Shown in pieces: positions 50,950 through 59,518 of a stretch of 64,000 nt of DNA (within the stretch, counting starts at the first letter, position 1; each line of letters starts with the position of its first letter). The notes beneath the pieces were generated by a model. That model did no database searches. It saw only the letters and a list, made by a program, of their open reading frames with translations, and was not told where the DNA came from. The DNA is taken from assembly GCF_900258485.1 (NCBI RefSeq), contig NZ_OGVE01000001.1:186001-250000 (forward strand), in the 5' to 3' direction. A program made the translations under genes and the position numbers. This DNA is from Helcococcus massiliensis. GTDB taxonomy: Bacteria > Bacillota > Clostridia > Tissierellales > Peptoniphilaceae.

Positions 50950-53529
50950 ATGAAATTTAAGAATTTTTTTGATAAGTATAAAAGTGTTATAAGGGCTATC
51001 TTTATAATCTTTATAATTTCTATAACAATTTATGTGACAAATAAAGAGATTAAAAATATTAATATGCATGACCTCAAAGTTTTGATGCGTGAAATGAGTC
51101 TACAAAGTAAAATATTTTTTGTAGTCTTTGGACTCATTTGTTTTTCTTTTGCAACCATATATGATTTTCTTTTAGTTAAATATTATAAGATGGACATACC
51201 TAGCAAAGAAGTCTTTAAGATAGGTTGGATTTCCCAATCTTTCAGTAACTTTATAGGTTTTGCTGGAATGGCTGGTCTTACCCTTAGGGAATTAATGTAT
51301 GATAAATATAAAATAGACAAGAAGCTAACTAATAGAATATTATTTATAGTATTGTTTTCTGATATGGTAGGGCTCTTTTCTTTAGGCTTGCCTTCAAGTA
51401 TATCTTTAATAATACAAAAATACTATAGTCTTGTTCCTATACTATTTATAATGTTTCTACTTGTAATAGTATTTATCTTTATAGATATACTACCAATTTC
51501 ACATTTCATAAAAGATGATGGATCAGTTTTCAAAAGAGAGCAAAGACCTCTTAGATTATACATAACTTTACAATCTACATTTGAATGGTTTTTAGCAGCT
51601 TTATTTTTTGCTGTAACTATTAAATATTTCGAACCTAACATATATATTTTACAGGCAGTTACTGTTTATGTTTTAGCTACTATAATAGGATTACTATCAA
51701 TGATACCTGGTGGTTTAGGAGCCTTTGAGGCATCTGCAATATTCCTATTTTCACTTATAGGATATTCAACCCCAAATATAGTTTTATCCCTATTGATATG
51801 CAGGGTCTGCTACACAATTATCCCTTGGATTGTAGGTTTGCTCTTATTAGTTACAAATACTAAAGGCCAAAATAGTGAAGATTCTATTAAAAAAGCTAAT
51901 TCAATAAGTAAAATCTTGGCCTATGTTTTGCTAGTAGTTGGAGCTTTGATTGTTGCATCTATCCTACTTCCAAGAATATTCTTGAAATATAAGTTTATAA
52001 GAAGGTTGTTTCCAACATATTTAATGGTAATCAACAAACAAATTACCCTAATAGCTGGTTTCTCTCTAATGGCTATATCGAATGGTATTAAGAATAGAGT
52101 AAAATTGACTCACGCCTTATCAATACTTTTATTAACTACTTTAATAATCCTATATGCATTAAATGGTCAAAGCTACATGGAAATTGCAATATGTGCAATT
52201 TTAATCTATGCCCTATTTGTCAATAGACAATATTTTGATGGTTTGGCGGATAGGATCTCTATAAAGAAAATATTAATAGCTAGTGTTTTCTTTATTATAT
52301 TTTACGCCATTTTAGCTGGAATATATAATTATAAACATAAGATTAATTTCTTAGATGGTGTTGAAAAATATAGCTTACACTACATGACTAGAAGGCCACT
52401 AAAGACTATGATGCCGGTACTTATAAGCATATCTATTTATTCCATATTTTTAGGTTTAGATAGACGCTATATGCCATTTAAAAGCATCACAGAGGAAGAT
52501 ATAGAAAAATTTGAAGATTTTCATGAAAAATACCCATATGCACTTACTAGTCATTCCTTCTATATGGGAGATAAAAATGTATTTTACAATAGTAAAAATA
52601 CAGTATCTATGATATACAGGCCATATAAGGATAAAATCTTTGTTTTCGGTAATCCTACAGGTCAGATAGAAGATTTTGAAGAGGCAATGGATGAAGTGAT
52701 TGAATTAGCAGCTGCCCATAAAATGGATGTAGCCTTTTACCAAATATCTGGTAAATATTTAGAATACTTTGTAAATGAAGGATTTAACTTACTTAAACTA
52801 GGTGAAACTGCTCTAGTTAATCTAAACACTTTCTCTATGGAAGGTAAGAAGTTTAAGATTATGAGAAGAACTTTAAATAGTATGGATGGACTAGGACTTA
52901 AATTCAAAGTAAATAACCCTCCATTTTCTGATGAATTTCTAAATAAGTTAAATGATATATCTATAGAATGGCTAGGTAAAAGAAAAGAAATGCAGTTTTC
53001 AGTAGGATCCTTTGATAGAAATTACCTACAAGAAGCACCAATATTTACTATAGAAGATGATTATAAAATCTATGCATTTGCAAATATGTTCCCTGTTAAA
53101 GGCACCAAAACTTTCTCAATCGACCTTATGCGACATGTAAATGACATGCCTTCTGGTCTTATGGATATGATGTTTTTATCAATTATTAATTGGGGAAAAG
53201 CAGAAGGATACGATACTTTCGACCTAGGTGTAGCTCCCCTATCTAATATTGGAAATAAAATGTATTCTTCCACAAAAGAAAAGGCTATTAATTTAGCTTA
53301 CAAGTATGGAAACAAAATCTACGGTTTCAAGGGTTTAAGGAAATTTAAAAACAAATACAATCCTGAATGGAAATCAGTATTCCTTGCCTATAAGGATGAG
53401 TTTAATTTAATAGATACACTTATAAAGCAGATGAATCTAATCAACGGCTATGGCGACAAGCAAGCTAATATATATGATGGCATGGAAGACATGATTGAAG
53501 AAAGAATAAGAAACAGAAGTAAAAATTAA
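50950..53529 (+). CDS. mprF: MprF-type lysylphosphatidylglycerol synthase/flippase
   Basis: Adds amino acids to phosphatidylglycerol and flips the product, lowering negative surface charge and sensitivity to cationic peptides. The 859-residue protein has an N-terminal membrane part of about 14 helices (1-510), including the flippase signature MIPGGLGAFEASAIFLFSL near 255, and a cytosolic synthase domain (from about 515, ITEEDIEKFEDFHEKY) with GNPTG, FQISGKYLEY-like and DLGVAPLSN segments. Length matches full MprF. The transferred amino acid (Lys or Ala) cannot be told. Confidence 0.93.
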   Translation: MKFKNFFDKYKSVIRAIFIIFIISITIYVTNKEIKNINMHDLKVLMREMSLQSKIFFVVFGLICFSFATIYDFLLVKYYKMDIPSKEVFKIGWISQSFSNFIGFAGMAGLTLRELMYDKYKIDKKLTNRILFIVLFSDMVGLFSLGLPSSISLIIQKYYSLVPILFIMFLLVIVFIFIDILPISHFIKDDGSVFKREQRPLRLYITLQSTFEWFLAALFFAVTIKYFEPNIYILQAVTVYVLATIIGLLSMIPGGLGAFEASAIFLFSLIGYSTPNIVLSLLICRVCYTIIPWIVGLLLLVTNTKGQNSEDSIKKANSISKILAYVLLVVGALIVASILLPRIFLKYKFIRRLFPTYLMVINKQITLIAGFSLMAISNGIKNRVKLTHALSILLLTTLIILYALNGQSYMEIAICAILIYALFVNRQYFDGLADRISIKKILIASVFFIIFYAILAGIYNYKHKINFLDGVEKYSLHYMTRRPLKTMMPVLISISIYSIFLGLDRRYMPFKSITEEDIEKFEDFHEKYPYALTSHSFYMGDKNVFYNSKNTVSMIYRPYKDKIFVFGNPTGQIEDFEEAMDEVIELAAAHKMDVAFYQISGKYLEYFVNEGFNLLKLGETALVNLNTFSMEGKKFKIMRRTLNSMDGLGLKFKVNNPPFSDEFLNKLNDISIEWLGKRKEMQFSVGSFDRNYLQEAPIFTIEDDYKIYAFANMFPVKGTKTFSIDLMRHVNDMPSGLMDMMFLSIINWGKAEGYDTFDLGVAPLSNIGNKMYSSTKEKAINLAYKYGNKIYGFKGLRKFKNKYNPEWKSVFLAYKDEFNLIDTLIKQMNLINGYGDKQANIYDGMEDMIEERIRNRSKN

Positions 53530-53541
53530 TATTTAAAATAT

Positions 53542-53565
53542 AAAACCGACCTTATGGTCGGTTTT
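53542..53565. terminator. Bidirectional terminator after mprF
   Basis: Perfect 10-bp stem AAAACCGACC / GGTCGGTTTT with TTAT loop; A/T runs on both sides. It serves mprF and the convergent coiled-coil gene. Confidence 0.9.
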
Positions 53566-53572
53566 TACATAC

Positions 53573-54046
53573 TTAATATTTTAATTGTGATCTATTTTCA
53601 TCAATAACCTTTAATGTGTTCTTTAGGTCATCTGAAGTTTTTGTAAGTAATTGGTCAACATAGGCTAAAGAATTTGTAGCTATTTGTTGAGCTGTAGCTT
53701 TTGCTTCTGATACAATTTTTTCTGCTTCAGCATTTGCTTCAACTGTAATGTTATGCTCACTCACTAATTGTTTAATCTTTCTATTAGCTTCATCATAACC
53801 CTTTTTGATGTCTTCTTTTGCTTTTTCTTTCATAGCATCTGCTTGTGAATTTGCTTCAGTTAAAATTCTTTCTCTCTCAGAGTTTACCCATTGGGCATCT
53901 TTGATTTCTTGTGGAATAGCTTCTTTCATATCACTAATTATGCCATAAACATCTTCAGGATTTACTGAAACTTTTTTTGAAAATGGAACTGAGTTAGCAT
54001 CATCCATTAACTCTTCTAATTCTTCTAATAATGAAATAATATCCAT
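53573..54046 (-). CDS. Coiled-coil protein next to coaD, function unknown
   Basis: 157 residues, no signal or membrane segment. An N-terminal helix (SLLEELEELMDDANSVPFS) is followed by a long Ala/Glu/Lys coiled coil (about 50-130, including AQWVNSERERILTEAN). This resembles the small clostridial proteins annotated as V-type ATPase subunit H-like, ATP synthase b-like or DivIVA-like that sit beside coaD and rsmD. There is no ATP synthase gene nearby, so an ATPase role is doubtful. It follows coaD by eight bases and ends the recG-rsmD-coaD run. Confidence 0.8.
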   Translation of the reverse strand: MDIISLLEELEELMDDANSVPFSKKVSVNPEDVYGIISDMKEAIPQEIKDAQWVNSERERILTEANSQADAMKEKAKEDIKKGYDEANRKIKQLVSEHNITVEANAEAEKIVSEAKATAQQIATNSLAYVDQLLTKTSDDLKNTLKVIDENRSQLKY

Positions 54047-54054
54047 ATTTCCCC

Positions 54055-54531
54055 CTAATTAAATTTACTTTTAATTTTTTTTGCTACATTCTCTGGTACT
54101 AGCTTCGATACATCTCTATTAAATGAAGCTATTTCTTTTACTATACTTGATGATAAATAAGAATATTGTGGCTCTGCAACCATAAATAAGGTTTCTATAT
54201 TCTTTTTAGAATAAAACTTATTCATTTGAGCTAACTGTAATTCTGTTTCATAATCAGAAACAGCCCTGATACCTCTAATAATCGCATCTACATTATTTTC
54301 TTCAACAAAATCAATAAGTAGCCCAGAATATTTAGCTATTTTAATGTTATCATAATCATACAATAACTCTTCTAACATTTCAATTCTTTCATCCATATCA
54401 AATAAATAATTTTTCCTTGGATTTATTAGTAAACAAACTATAACTTCTTCATAGATATTAGCAGCTCTTTTGATAATATCTAAGTGACCATTTGTTACTG
54501 GGTCAAAACTCCCCGGATATACTACCTTCAT
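54055..54531 (-). CDS. coaD: Phosphopantetheine adenylyltransferase
   Basis: Makes dephospho-CoA from 4'-phosphopantetheine and ATP. The 158-residue enzyme has YPGSFDPVTNGHLDIIKRAA (HxGH-type site), IRGIRAVSDYETELQLAQMN near 87 and YSYLSSSIVKEIA near 122. The start overlaps rsmD by four bases. It acts downstream of the coaBC product encoded at 16172-17353. Confidence 0.98.
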   Translation of the reverse strand: MKVVYPGSFDPVTNGHLDIIKRAANIYEEVIVCLLINPRKNYLFDMDERIEMLEELLYDYDNIKIAKYSGLLIDFVEENNVDAIIRGIRAVSDYETELQLAQMNKFYSKKNIETLFMVAEPQYSYLSSSIVKEIASFNRDVSKLVPENVAKKIKSKFN

Positions 54532-55076
54532 ACTTCCATCCTATAAAATTTTAAACATTTTTTTCCGTATTTTTTCTCATATACTAAATTTAATTCTTTA
54601 ATATCTTTTGAGTAATCATAGTCATTATTTGACTCTAATATAAATAAAGCATCTTTAAAATATTTTCTATCAAGCATCAGCTTAAGAGACTCTATGTAAT
54701 AGTCTGATTCATAAGGTGGATCTATATATACATAATCAATATTTTCTTTGATAGTCAAAATATTTTTCTTATAATCAAAGTCTAATATTTCAGCCTTATC
54801 TGCTAATTTAGTATGGTCTAGATTCCATTTTAAGTCTTTTACATTGGAACTGTCCTTCTCTGAGAAGTATACTTTCTTAGCCCCTCTACTTAAAAATTCT
54901 ATACCTATATTACCAGTAGCCGCAAATAAGTCTAAGCATACAGCATCTTCCTCTATAGGCTGGATAATATTAAATAAGGATTCTTTTATCCTATCTTCTG
55001 TAGGCCTAGCCCTAGAATCAATTGGTCCTCTTAATTTATGCCCTTTTCTTAATCCACTAATAACTCTTAAAGCCAT
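54528..55076 (-). CDS. rsmD: 16S rRNA (guanine966-N2)-methyltransferase
   Basis: Methylates G966 of 16S rRNA. The 182-residue enzyme begins MALRVISGLRKGHKLRGP, has RPTEDRIKESLFNII near 26, the SAM site LDLFAATGNIGIEFLSRGA near 49 and the DPPYESD catalytic motif near 117. It lies six bases after recG and overlaps coaD. Confidence 0.96.
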   Translation of the reverse strand: MALRVISGLRKGHKLRGPIDSRARPTEDRIKESLFNIIQPIEEDAVCLDLFAATGNIGIEFLSRGAKKVYFSEKDSSNVKDLKWNLDHTKLADKAEILDFDYKKNILTIKENIDYVYIDPPYESDYYIESLKLMLDRKYFKDALFILESNNDYDYSKDIKELNLVYEKKYGKKCLKFYRMEV

Positions 55077-55082
55077 ATTACC

Positions 55083-57068
55083 TCAATTCATAATAATATC
55101 TTTATATTTATATAGTTCCTCATTTATAATTTTCTCTAAACTACTATTAATTTTCAAGTCTCTATTTATCAGTTTATTTACATCTGACAATAATTGTTCA
55201 TTATATAAAAATGAATTATCTAGGTCTATAAATCCTGATTGGTTTTTACCATATAGATCACCCCTACCACGCATTTCTAAGTCTTTGTTAGCAATCTTAA
55301 ATCCATCGTTGTTCTTAGATATAAAATCTAGCTTTTCATCGATTTTAATCTTCTCTGAACTAACAAAGAAACAATAAGATTGTATATCAGACCTACCAAC
55401 CCTTCCTCTTAGCTGGTGGAGTTGTGATAGACCAAATTGGTTTGCATTGTAAATAATCATTGTATTTGCATTTGGTACATCTATACCTACTTCAACAATG
55501 GATGTTGCTATAAGCATATCTATTTTCCCATTAGCAAATCTATTTTGTATGTCTATTTTCTTTTCAGAATCTAGTTCACCATACAAGCATTCTATATTTA
55601 TTTTTTTATTAAAATATTTGTCTAATTTCTTTTTCATTAGATGAACGGATTCTAAATCATCAGTATCTTCTACCCTTGATACAACAAGGTAAACTTGTCT
55701 ACCTTCAAGAATTTGCTTATAGGCAAAATCAATAAACTTCTTTTCCTGGTATATAGTCATATAAGCTGATTTTATTTCTAGTCTATTTGATGGCATAGTA
55801 TCCATATAACTTAAGGATAAGTCATCATATAAGGCTAATGCCAGGGTCCTTGGAATAGGTGTAGCAGAAAGCAAAAGTATTTCTGGACTTTCACCCTTAT
55901 CTATAATAGCTTTTCTTTGGTTAACACCAAATCTTTGTTGCTCATCAACCACTACTAAGCCAAGATTTTTATAGATAATTTTATCTTGATAAAGCGCATG
56001 GGTGCCAAAGATTATATCAATTTCTCCATTTATTAATTTATCATAGATTATTATTTTTTCTTTAGAGCTTGTAGACCCAGTTAAAATAGCTGATTTAATA
56101 CCTATTTTATTAAATAAGTCTTTATGTTTATCATAGTGCTGTTGAGCTAGTATTTCAGTTGGAGCCATAAATGCTACCTGGTAAGCATTTAAGATAGCTT
56201 GGTAGGCAGCAAATATAGCCACAAGGGTTTTACCAGAGCCTACATCACCAATTACTAGCCTATTCATCCTATTTTTACTTTCCATATCATCAAATATATC
56301 TTTTATGGCAAACTCTTGTGACTTGGTTAAATCGAAATCTAAGTAATTTTTTAATTTATTTACATTATAAATTTTATAGCTTAGAGACTTTTTATTGAGT
56401 TCGTCTCTATACATTTTAGATACTAATTTTTCAACCAATATATTTCTAAAATAATAACTATATATTGAATCATATAAGGATAAATTATCCTTTGGATCAT
56501 GTAGATTTTTATACATAATATTTATTTCTTGTATCCTATATTTACTTAAAATATCATTATCTAAATATTCTTCTATATTAAAATCACTTGCAAATAAATT
56601 ATCCTTAAATTTACTTAACTCTTTATTAGATATACCTTTTATAGTTTTATAGATAGGAACTATTGAACCTATATTATCATCATTAAGATCATCTACTAAG
56701 GGATTTATTAACGCATTTTTTTCTTGGTCATACTTACCAAAGAATTTGTAAGTTTTATTAACTACAATTTTTCTTAGTGTAAATCTATCATTGTACCAGA
56801 TTAAATTAATAACTCCTGTCTCATCCTTAGCTTTTGCTCTACTAACAGACTTATTTTTCCCGTAAAAATAAGTTTTACTAATTTCAATTATATTTAATTC
56901 AAAGTATTGTTTAATTTCAGGGACAGCATTTATTACATCTACCTTTTTAGACCTATCTTCATAGTTCTTAGGTAAATATTTGTATAAGTCTAACAAAGAA
57001 AAAATCCCCATTTTATTGAGGATTTCTTCTTTCTTTTTTCCTATCCCTTTGATATTCAAAAGATTCAT
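55083..57068 (-). CDS. recG: ATP-dependent DNA helicase RecG
   Basis: Remodels stalled forks and branched DNA. The 661-residue protein has the N-terminal wedge domain (about 1-230), Walker A IGDVGSGKTLVAIFAAYQA near 275, motif II VVDEQQRFGVNQR near 370, LSATPIPRTLALALY near 403 and motif VI QLRGRVGRSDIQSYC near 560. I take ATG 57068, one base after the upstream stop, rather than a TTG three codons earlier. Confidence 0.97.
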   Translation of the reverse strand: MNLLNIKGIGKKKEEILNKMGIFSLLDLYKYLPKNYEDRSKKVDVINAVPEIKQYFELNIIEISKTYFYGKNKSVSRAKAKDETGVINLIWYNDRFTLRKIVVNKTYKFFGKYDQEKNALINPLVDDLNDDNIGSIVPIYKTIKGISNKELSKFKDNLFASDFNIEEYLDNDILSKYRIQEINIMYKNLHDPKDNLSLYDSIYSYYFRNILVEKLVSKMYRDELNKKSLSYKIYNVNKLKNYLDFDLTKSQEFAIKDIFDDMESKNRMNRLVIGDVGSGKTLVAIFAAYQAILNAYQVAFMAPTEILAQQHYDKHKDLFNKIGIKSAILTGSTSSKEKIIIYDKLINGEIDIIFGTHALYQDKIIYKNLGLVVVDEQQRFGVNQRKAIIDKGESPEILLLSATPIPRTLALALYDDLSLSYMDTMPSNRLEIKSAYMTIYQEKKFIDFAYKQILEGRQVYLVVSRVEDTDDLESVHLMKKKLDKYFNKKINIECLYGELDSEKKIDIQNRFANGKIDMLIATSIVEVGIDVPNANTMIIYNANQFGLSQLHQLRGRVGRSDIQSYCFFVSSEKIKIDEKLDFISKNNDGFKIANKDLEMRGRGDLYGKNQSGFIDLDNSFLYNEQLLSDVNKLINRDLKINSSLEKIINEELYKYKDIIMN

Positions 57069-57069
57069 A

Positions 57070-58713
57070 TTATTCAATAGATGCTATATAGTAATACAGT
57101 GGTTGTCCACCAAAGTTTAATTCTATATCTAAATCAGAGAATTTTTCTTCTAATTTTTCATATAGGTTTTCAGCATCTTCTTCATCTACATCTTCCCCAT
57201 AATAAAGAGTTATAATTTCAGAATCTTCGTCTATAGACTTATCAATTAAATCTATTAGTGTTTCTTCTAATTTTTCACCTTTAACTATGATATCTCCATC
57301 TTTAAGACCTATATAGTCATCTTTCTTGATCTCTAGGTCTCCATTTTTTGTATCTCTTACTGCAAATGTTAATTGCAATGAAGTAAGATCTTCGATAGCA
57401 TCATTCATAGTTTCAATATTATCTTCTAGTGAACTTTCATTGTTAAAGTTAATCAAGGCAGCAAAAGACTCAGGTATTGATTTTGTTTCTACTACAATTA
57501 AATTAGTATCAACTAGGTCAACTGCCTGTTTGGCTGCTAAAATAATATTTTTATTATTTGGGAAAATAAATACATTGTCTGCATTTACTTTATCTACAGC
57601 TTCAACTATATCTTCTGTAGAAGGATTCATTGTTTGTCCACCAACTATTATATTATCTACATTTAAACTATTAAAAATTTCATTAAATCCTTCACCAATG
57701 GATACTGCGACAAAGCCGTATTCTTTTCTTTCCAAACTTGCATGTTCTTCTTTTTCTTGAGCTTCTTTAAGCTTATTAACTTCAGCATTTTGGAATCTCA
57801 TATTTTCAATCTTGATATCTGATAATTCTCCACGTTTTCTAGCTAGTGAAAGTATCAAACCTGGATCATCAGTATGGATATGTGTTTTAATTAACTCGTC
57901 ATCACCCACAGATACGATAGAATCACCATATTTCATAATTTCATTTTTGAAATCTTCATATGATTGACTACCATCATGGTGAATTAGGAACTCTGTACAA
58001 TAGCCATAAATAATATCTTCTGGTTTAACATCAGAATGGTGGCTTATTGTTTTTGCCAAGTTAATGTTTTCAATATCTTCAGTACTAATATCTGAAACTA
58101 TTTCTTCACCAATTAAAGCCTTATAAGCACCTTCAAGTAATAATACCAATCCTTGACCACCAGCATCTACTACTCCCGCTTCTTTTAATACAGGCAGCAT
58201 TTCTGGTGTTTGATCTAAGGCTCTTTGTCCAGCTCTTATAGAATCTGATAAGAATAGAATAATATCATCATATTTGATATATTCTGCCCTAGCAAATTCA
58301 GCTATTTTTCTAGACACTGTTAAAATTGTACCTTCTGTAGGCTTTAATACCGCCTTATAAGCTGTTTCTTTTGCAGATTCAAATGCTTCTACTAAATTTA
58401 TTATCTCTATCTTGTCAACTTGTTGAAAAACTGTAGCCATACCACGACATAATTGAGATAAAATAACTCCTGAATTACCTCTGGCTCCCATCAAAGAACC
58501 ATTTGATAGAGCCTTAGCAACTGACTCCATAGTATTTTCAGATTCTGCTAATTTATTTATTACTGATTTCATAGTCAAGGACATGTTTGTTCCAGTATCT
58601 CCATCTGGAACCGGAAAAACGTTTAAGCCATTAACATATTCCTTGTTTGATTCAAGATTTGTTTGAGCACCACGAATGGCTAATCTTAAATCTTCATAGT
58701 TTAAACTATTCAT
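57070..58713 (-). CDS. DAK2-domain protein, FakA/YloV type (fatty acid kinase subunit)
   Basis: FakA-type proteins hold ATP and, with a FakB fatty-acid carrier, phosphorylate fatty acids. The 547-residue protein has the N-terminal DhaL domain with NVFPVPDGDTGTNMSLTM near 34 and GSLMGARGNSGVILSQLCRG near 78, DAGGQGLVLLLEG near 180, and a C-terminal FakA domain ending FGGQPLYYYIASIE. It sits between the Asp23-like gene and recG, the common yloU-yloV-recG order. No FakB gene is present here. I start at ATG 58713 with GGAGG upstream. Confidence 0.92.
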   Translation of the reverse strand: MNSLNYEDLRLAIRGAQTNLESNKEYVNGLNVFPVPDGDTGTNMSLTMKSVINKLAESENTMESVAKALSNGSLMGARGNSGVILSQLCRGMATVFQQVDKIEIINLVEAFESAKETAYKAVLKPTEGTILTVSRKIAEFARAEYIKYDDIILFLSDSIRAGQRALDQTPEMLPVLKEAGVVDAGGQGLVLLLEGAYKALIGEEIVSDISTEDIENINLAKTISHHSDVKPEDIIYGYCTEFLIHHDGSQSYEDFKNEIMKYGDSIVSVGDDELIKTHIHTDDPGLILSLARKRGELSDIKIENMRFQNAEVNKLKEAQEKEEHASLERKEYGFVAVSIGEGFNEIFNSLNVDNIIVGGQTMNPSTEDIVEAVDKVNADNVFIFPNNKNIILAAKQAVDLVDTNLIVVETKSIPESFAALINFNNESSLEDNIETMNDAIEDLTSLQLTFAVRDTKNGDLEIKKDDYIGLKDGDIIVKGEKLEETLIDLIDKSIDEDSEIITLYYGEDVDEEDAENLYEKLEEKFSDLDIELNFGGQPLYYYIASIE

Positions 58714-58723
58714 CATACCTCCA

Positions 58724-59074
58724 TTAAATCCTAATTCTTTGAACAATAATGTTCACAGAATTCACCTTTAGCTTTGTATTTTTTTCAACAGTATATTTTA
58801 CTTTTTCTATAATATTATCTGCTACTACAGATATTCTAACTCCAAATTCTAGCATAACACTAAGGTCAATATCTACTACATTGTTATTTATAGTAACATT
58901 TACCCCCTTAGTTTTATTTCCAACTTTTAATAATTCAAATAAACCATCTTTTGTATTTTGAGCTACTAAGCCTACTATACCATAAGATTCCTGTGCAGAT
59001 TCAGCTGCTAAAGTTGCAATAACTTTTTCATCTAAAACAATTTCACCATATTTATTATTAATTATAGCTGACAT
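58724..59074 (-). CDS. Asp23/Gls24 family protein (YloU)
   Basis: 116-residue Asp23-type envelope-stress protein: NNKYGEIVLDEKVIATLAAESAQESYGIVGLV at the start, then GVNVTINNNVVDIDLSVMLEFGVRI, and a terminal KVNSVNIIVQRIRI. These proteins are often linked to membrane or cell-wall stress in staphylococci, but the clostridial role is unclear. It is the first gene of the yloU-fakA-recG-rsmD-coaD series and diverges from rpmB. Confidence 0.92.
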   Translation of the reverse strand: MSAIINNKYGEIVLDEKVIATLAAESAQESYGIVGLVAQNTKDGLFELLKVGNKTKGVNVTINNNVVDIDLSVMLEFGVRISVVADNIIEKVKYTVEKNTKLKVNSVNIIVQRIRI

Positions 59075-59128
59075 CTTCTCCTCCTATTATTCGATTAATA
59101 ACTAAATTATATCAGTGATAACAATAAC

Positions 59129-59158
59129 TTGCAATAATTTATATAACTATGGTATAAT
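59129..59158 (+). promoter_or_regulatory. Promoter of rpmB
   Basis: TTGCAA (59129-59134), 18-base spacer, TATAAT (59153-59158), about 40 bases before the rpmB ATG, in the gap divergent from the Asp23-like gene. Confidence 0.7.
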
Positions 59159-59198
59159 AACTCGAGTAATAGTAAAATCAGTCGAACAGGAGGAAACA

Positions 59199-59414
59199 AT
59201 GGCAAAAGAATGCTTTTACCTAGGTAAAAAGAAAAAATCAGGTAACTATGTGTCTTTCTCAAATAAGAAAAATAAAAGAGCTTTTAAGCCAAACTTAAAG
59301 AGAGTTAGAGCTGTTGTAGATGGTAAGGTTAAAAAAATCTGGGTATCTACTGAAGCTATCAAGTCAGGCTTAGTTGAAAGACCTATAACAGACACACAAG
59401 TTGATGGTGAATAA
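59199..59414 (+). CDS. rpmB: 50S ribosomal protein L28
   Basis: 71-residue L28: MAKECFYLGKKKKSGNYVSFSN, then KRAFKPNLKRVRAVVDGKVKKIWVST. The start lies behind AGGAGGAAACA; an upstream in-frame ATG is not used. L28 commonly has a CxxxG-type start; here CFYLGKKKKSGN fits. It is monocistronic with a terminator. Confidence 0.97.
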   Translation: MAKECFYLGKKKKSGNYVSFSNKKNKRAFKPNLKRVRAVVDGKVKKIWVSTEAIKSGLVERPITDTQVDGE

Positions 59415-59423
59415 TTTTAATTT

Positions 59424-59445
59424 GGATGACTATGTCATCCATTTT
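59424..59445 (+). terminator. Terminator after rpmB
   Basis: GGATGAC / GTCATCC (59424-59430 and 59434-59440), 3-base loop, followed by ATTTTTATTTT. Confidence 0.85.
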
Positions 59446-59471
59446 TATTTTAAATAGATTATAAAGTTAAG

Positions 59472-59496
59472 GCCCCAGAAATCAAAGTTCTGGGGC
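59472..59496 (-). terminator. Hairpin after the lipoprotein gene
   Basis: Perfect 9-bp GC-rich stem GCCCCAGAA / TTCTGGGGC with 7-base loop, 22 bases beyond the lipoprotein stop. The T run is weak on both strands, so strength is uncertain. Confidence 0.65.
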
Positions 59497-59518
59497 TTAT
59501 TATTTACTAGTAATACTA

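Noticed and set aside
54844-55377. Plus-strand open frame across the rsmD-recG junction
   Set aside because: Antisense to two conserved genes and lacks any recognisable motif.
59115-59198. Upstream extension of rpmB
   Set aside because: L28 homologues start MAKEC, and the AGGAGG site is directly before that ATG; the extension covers the promoter.
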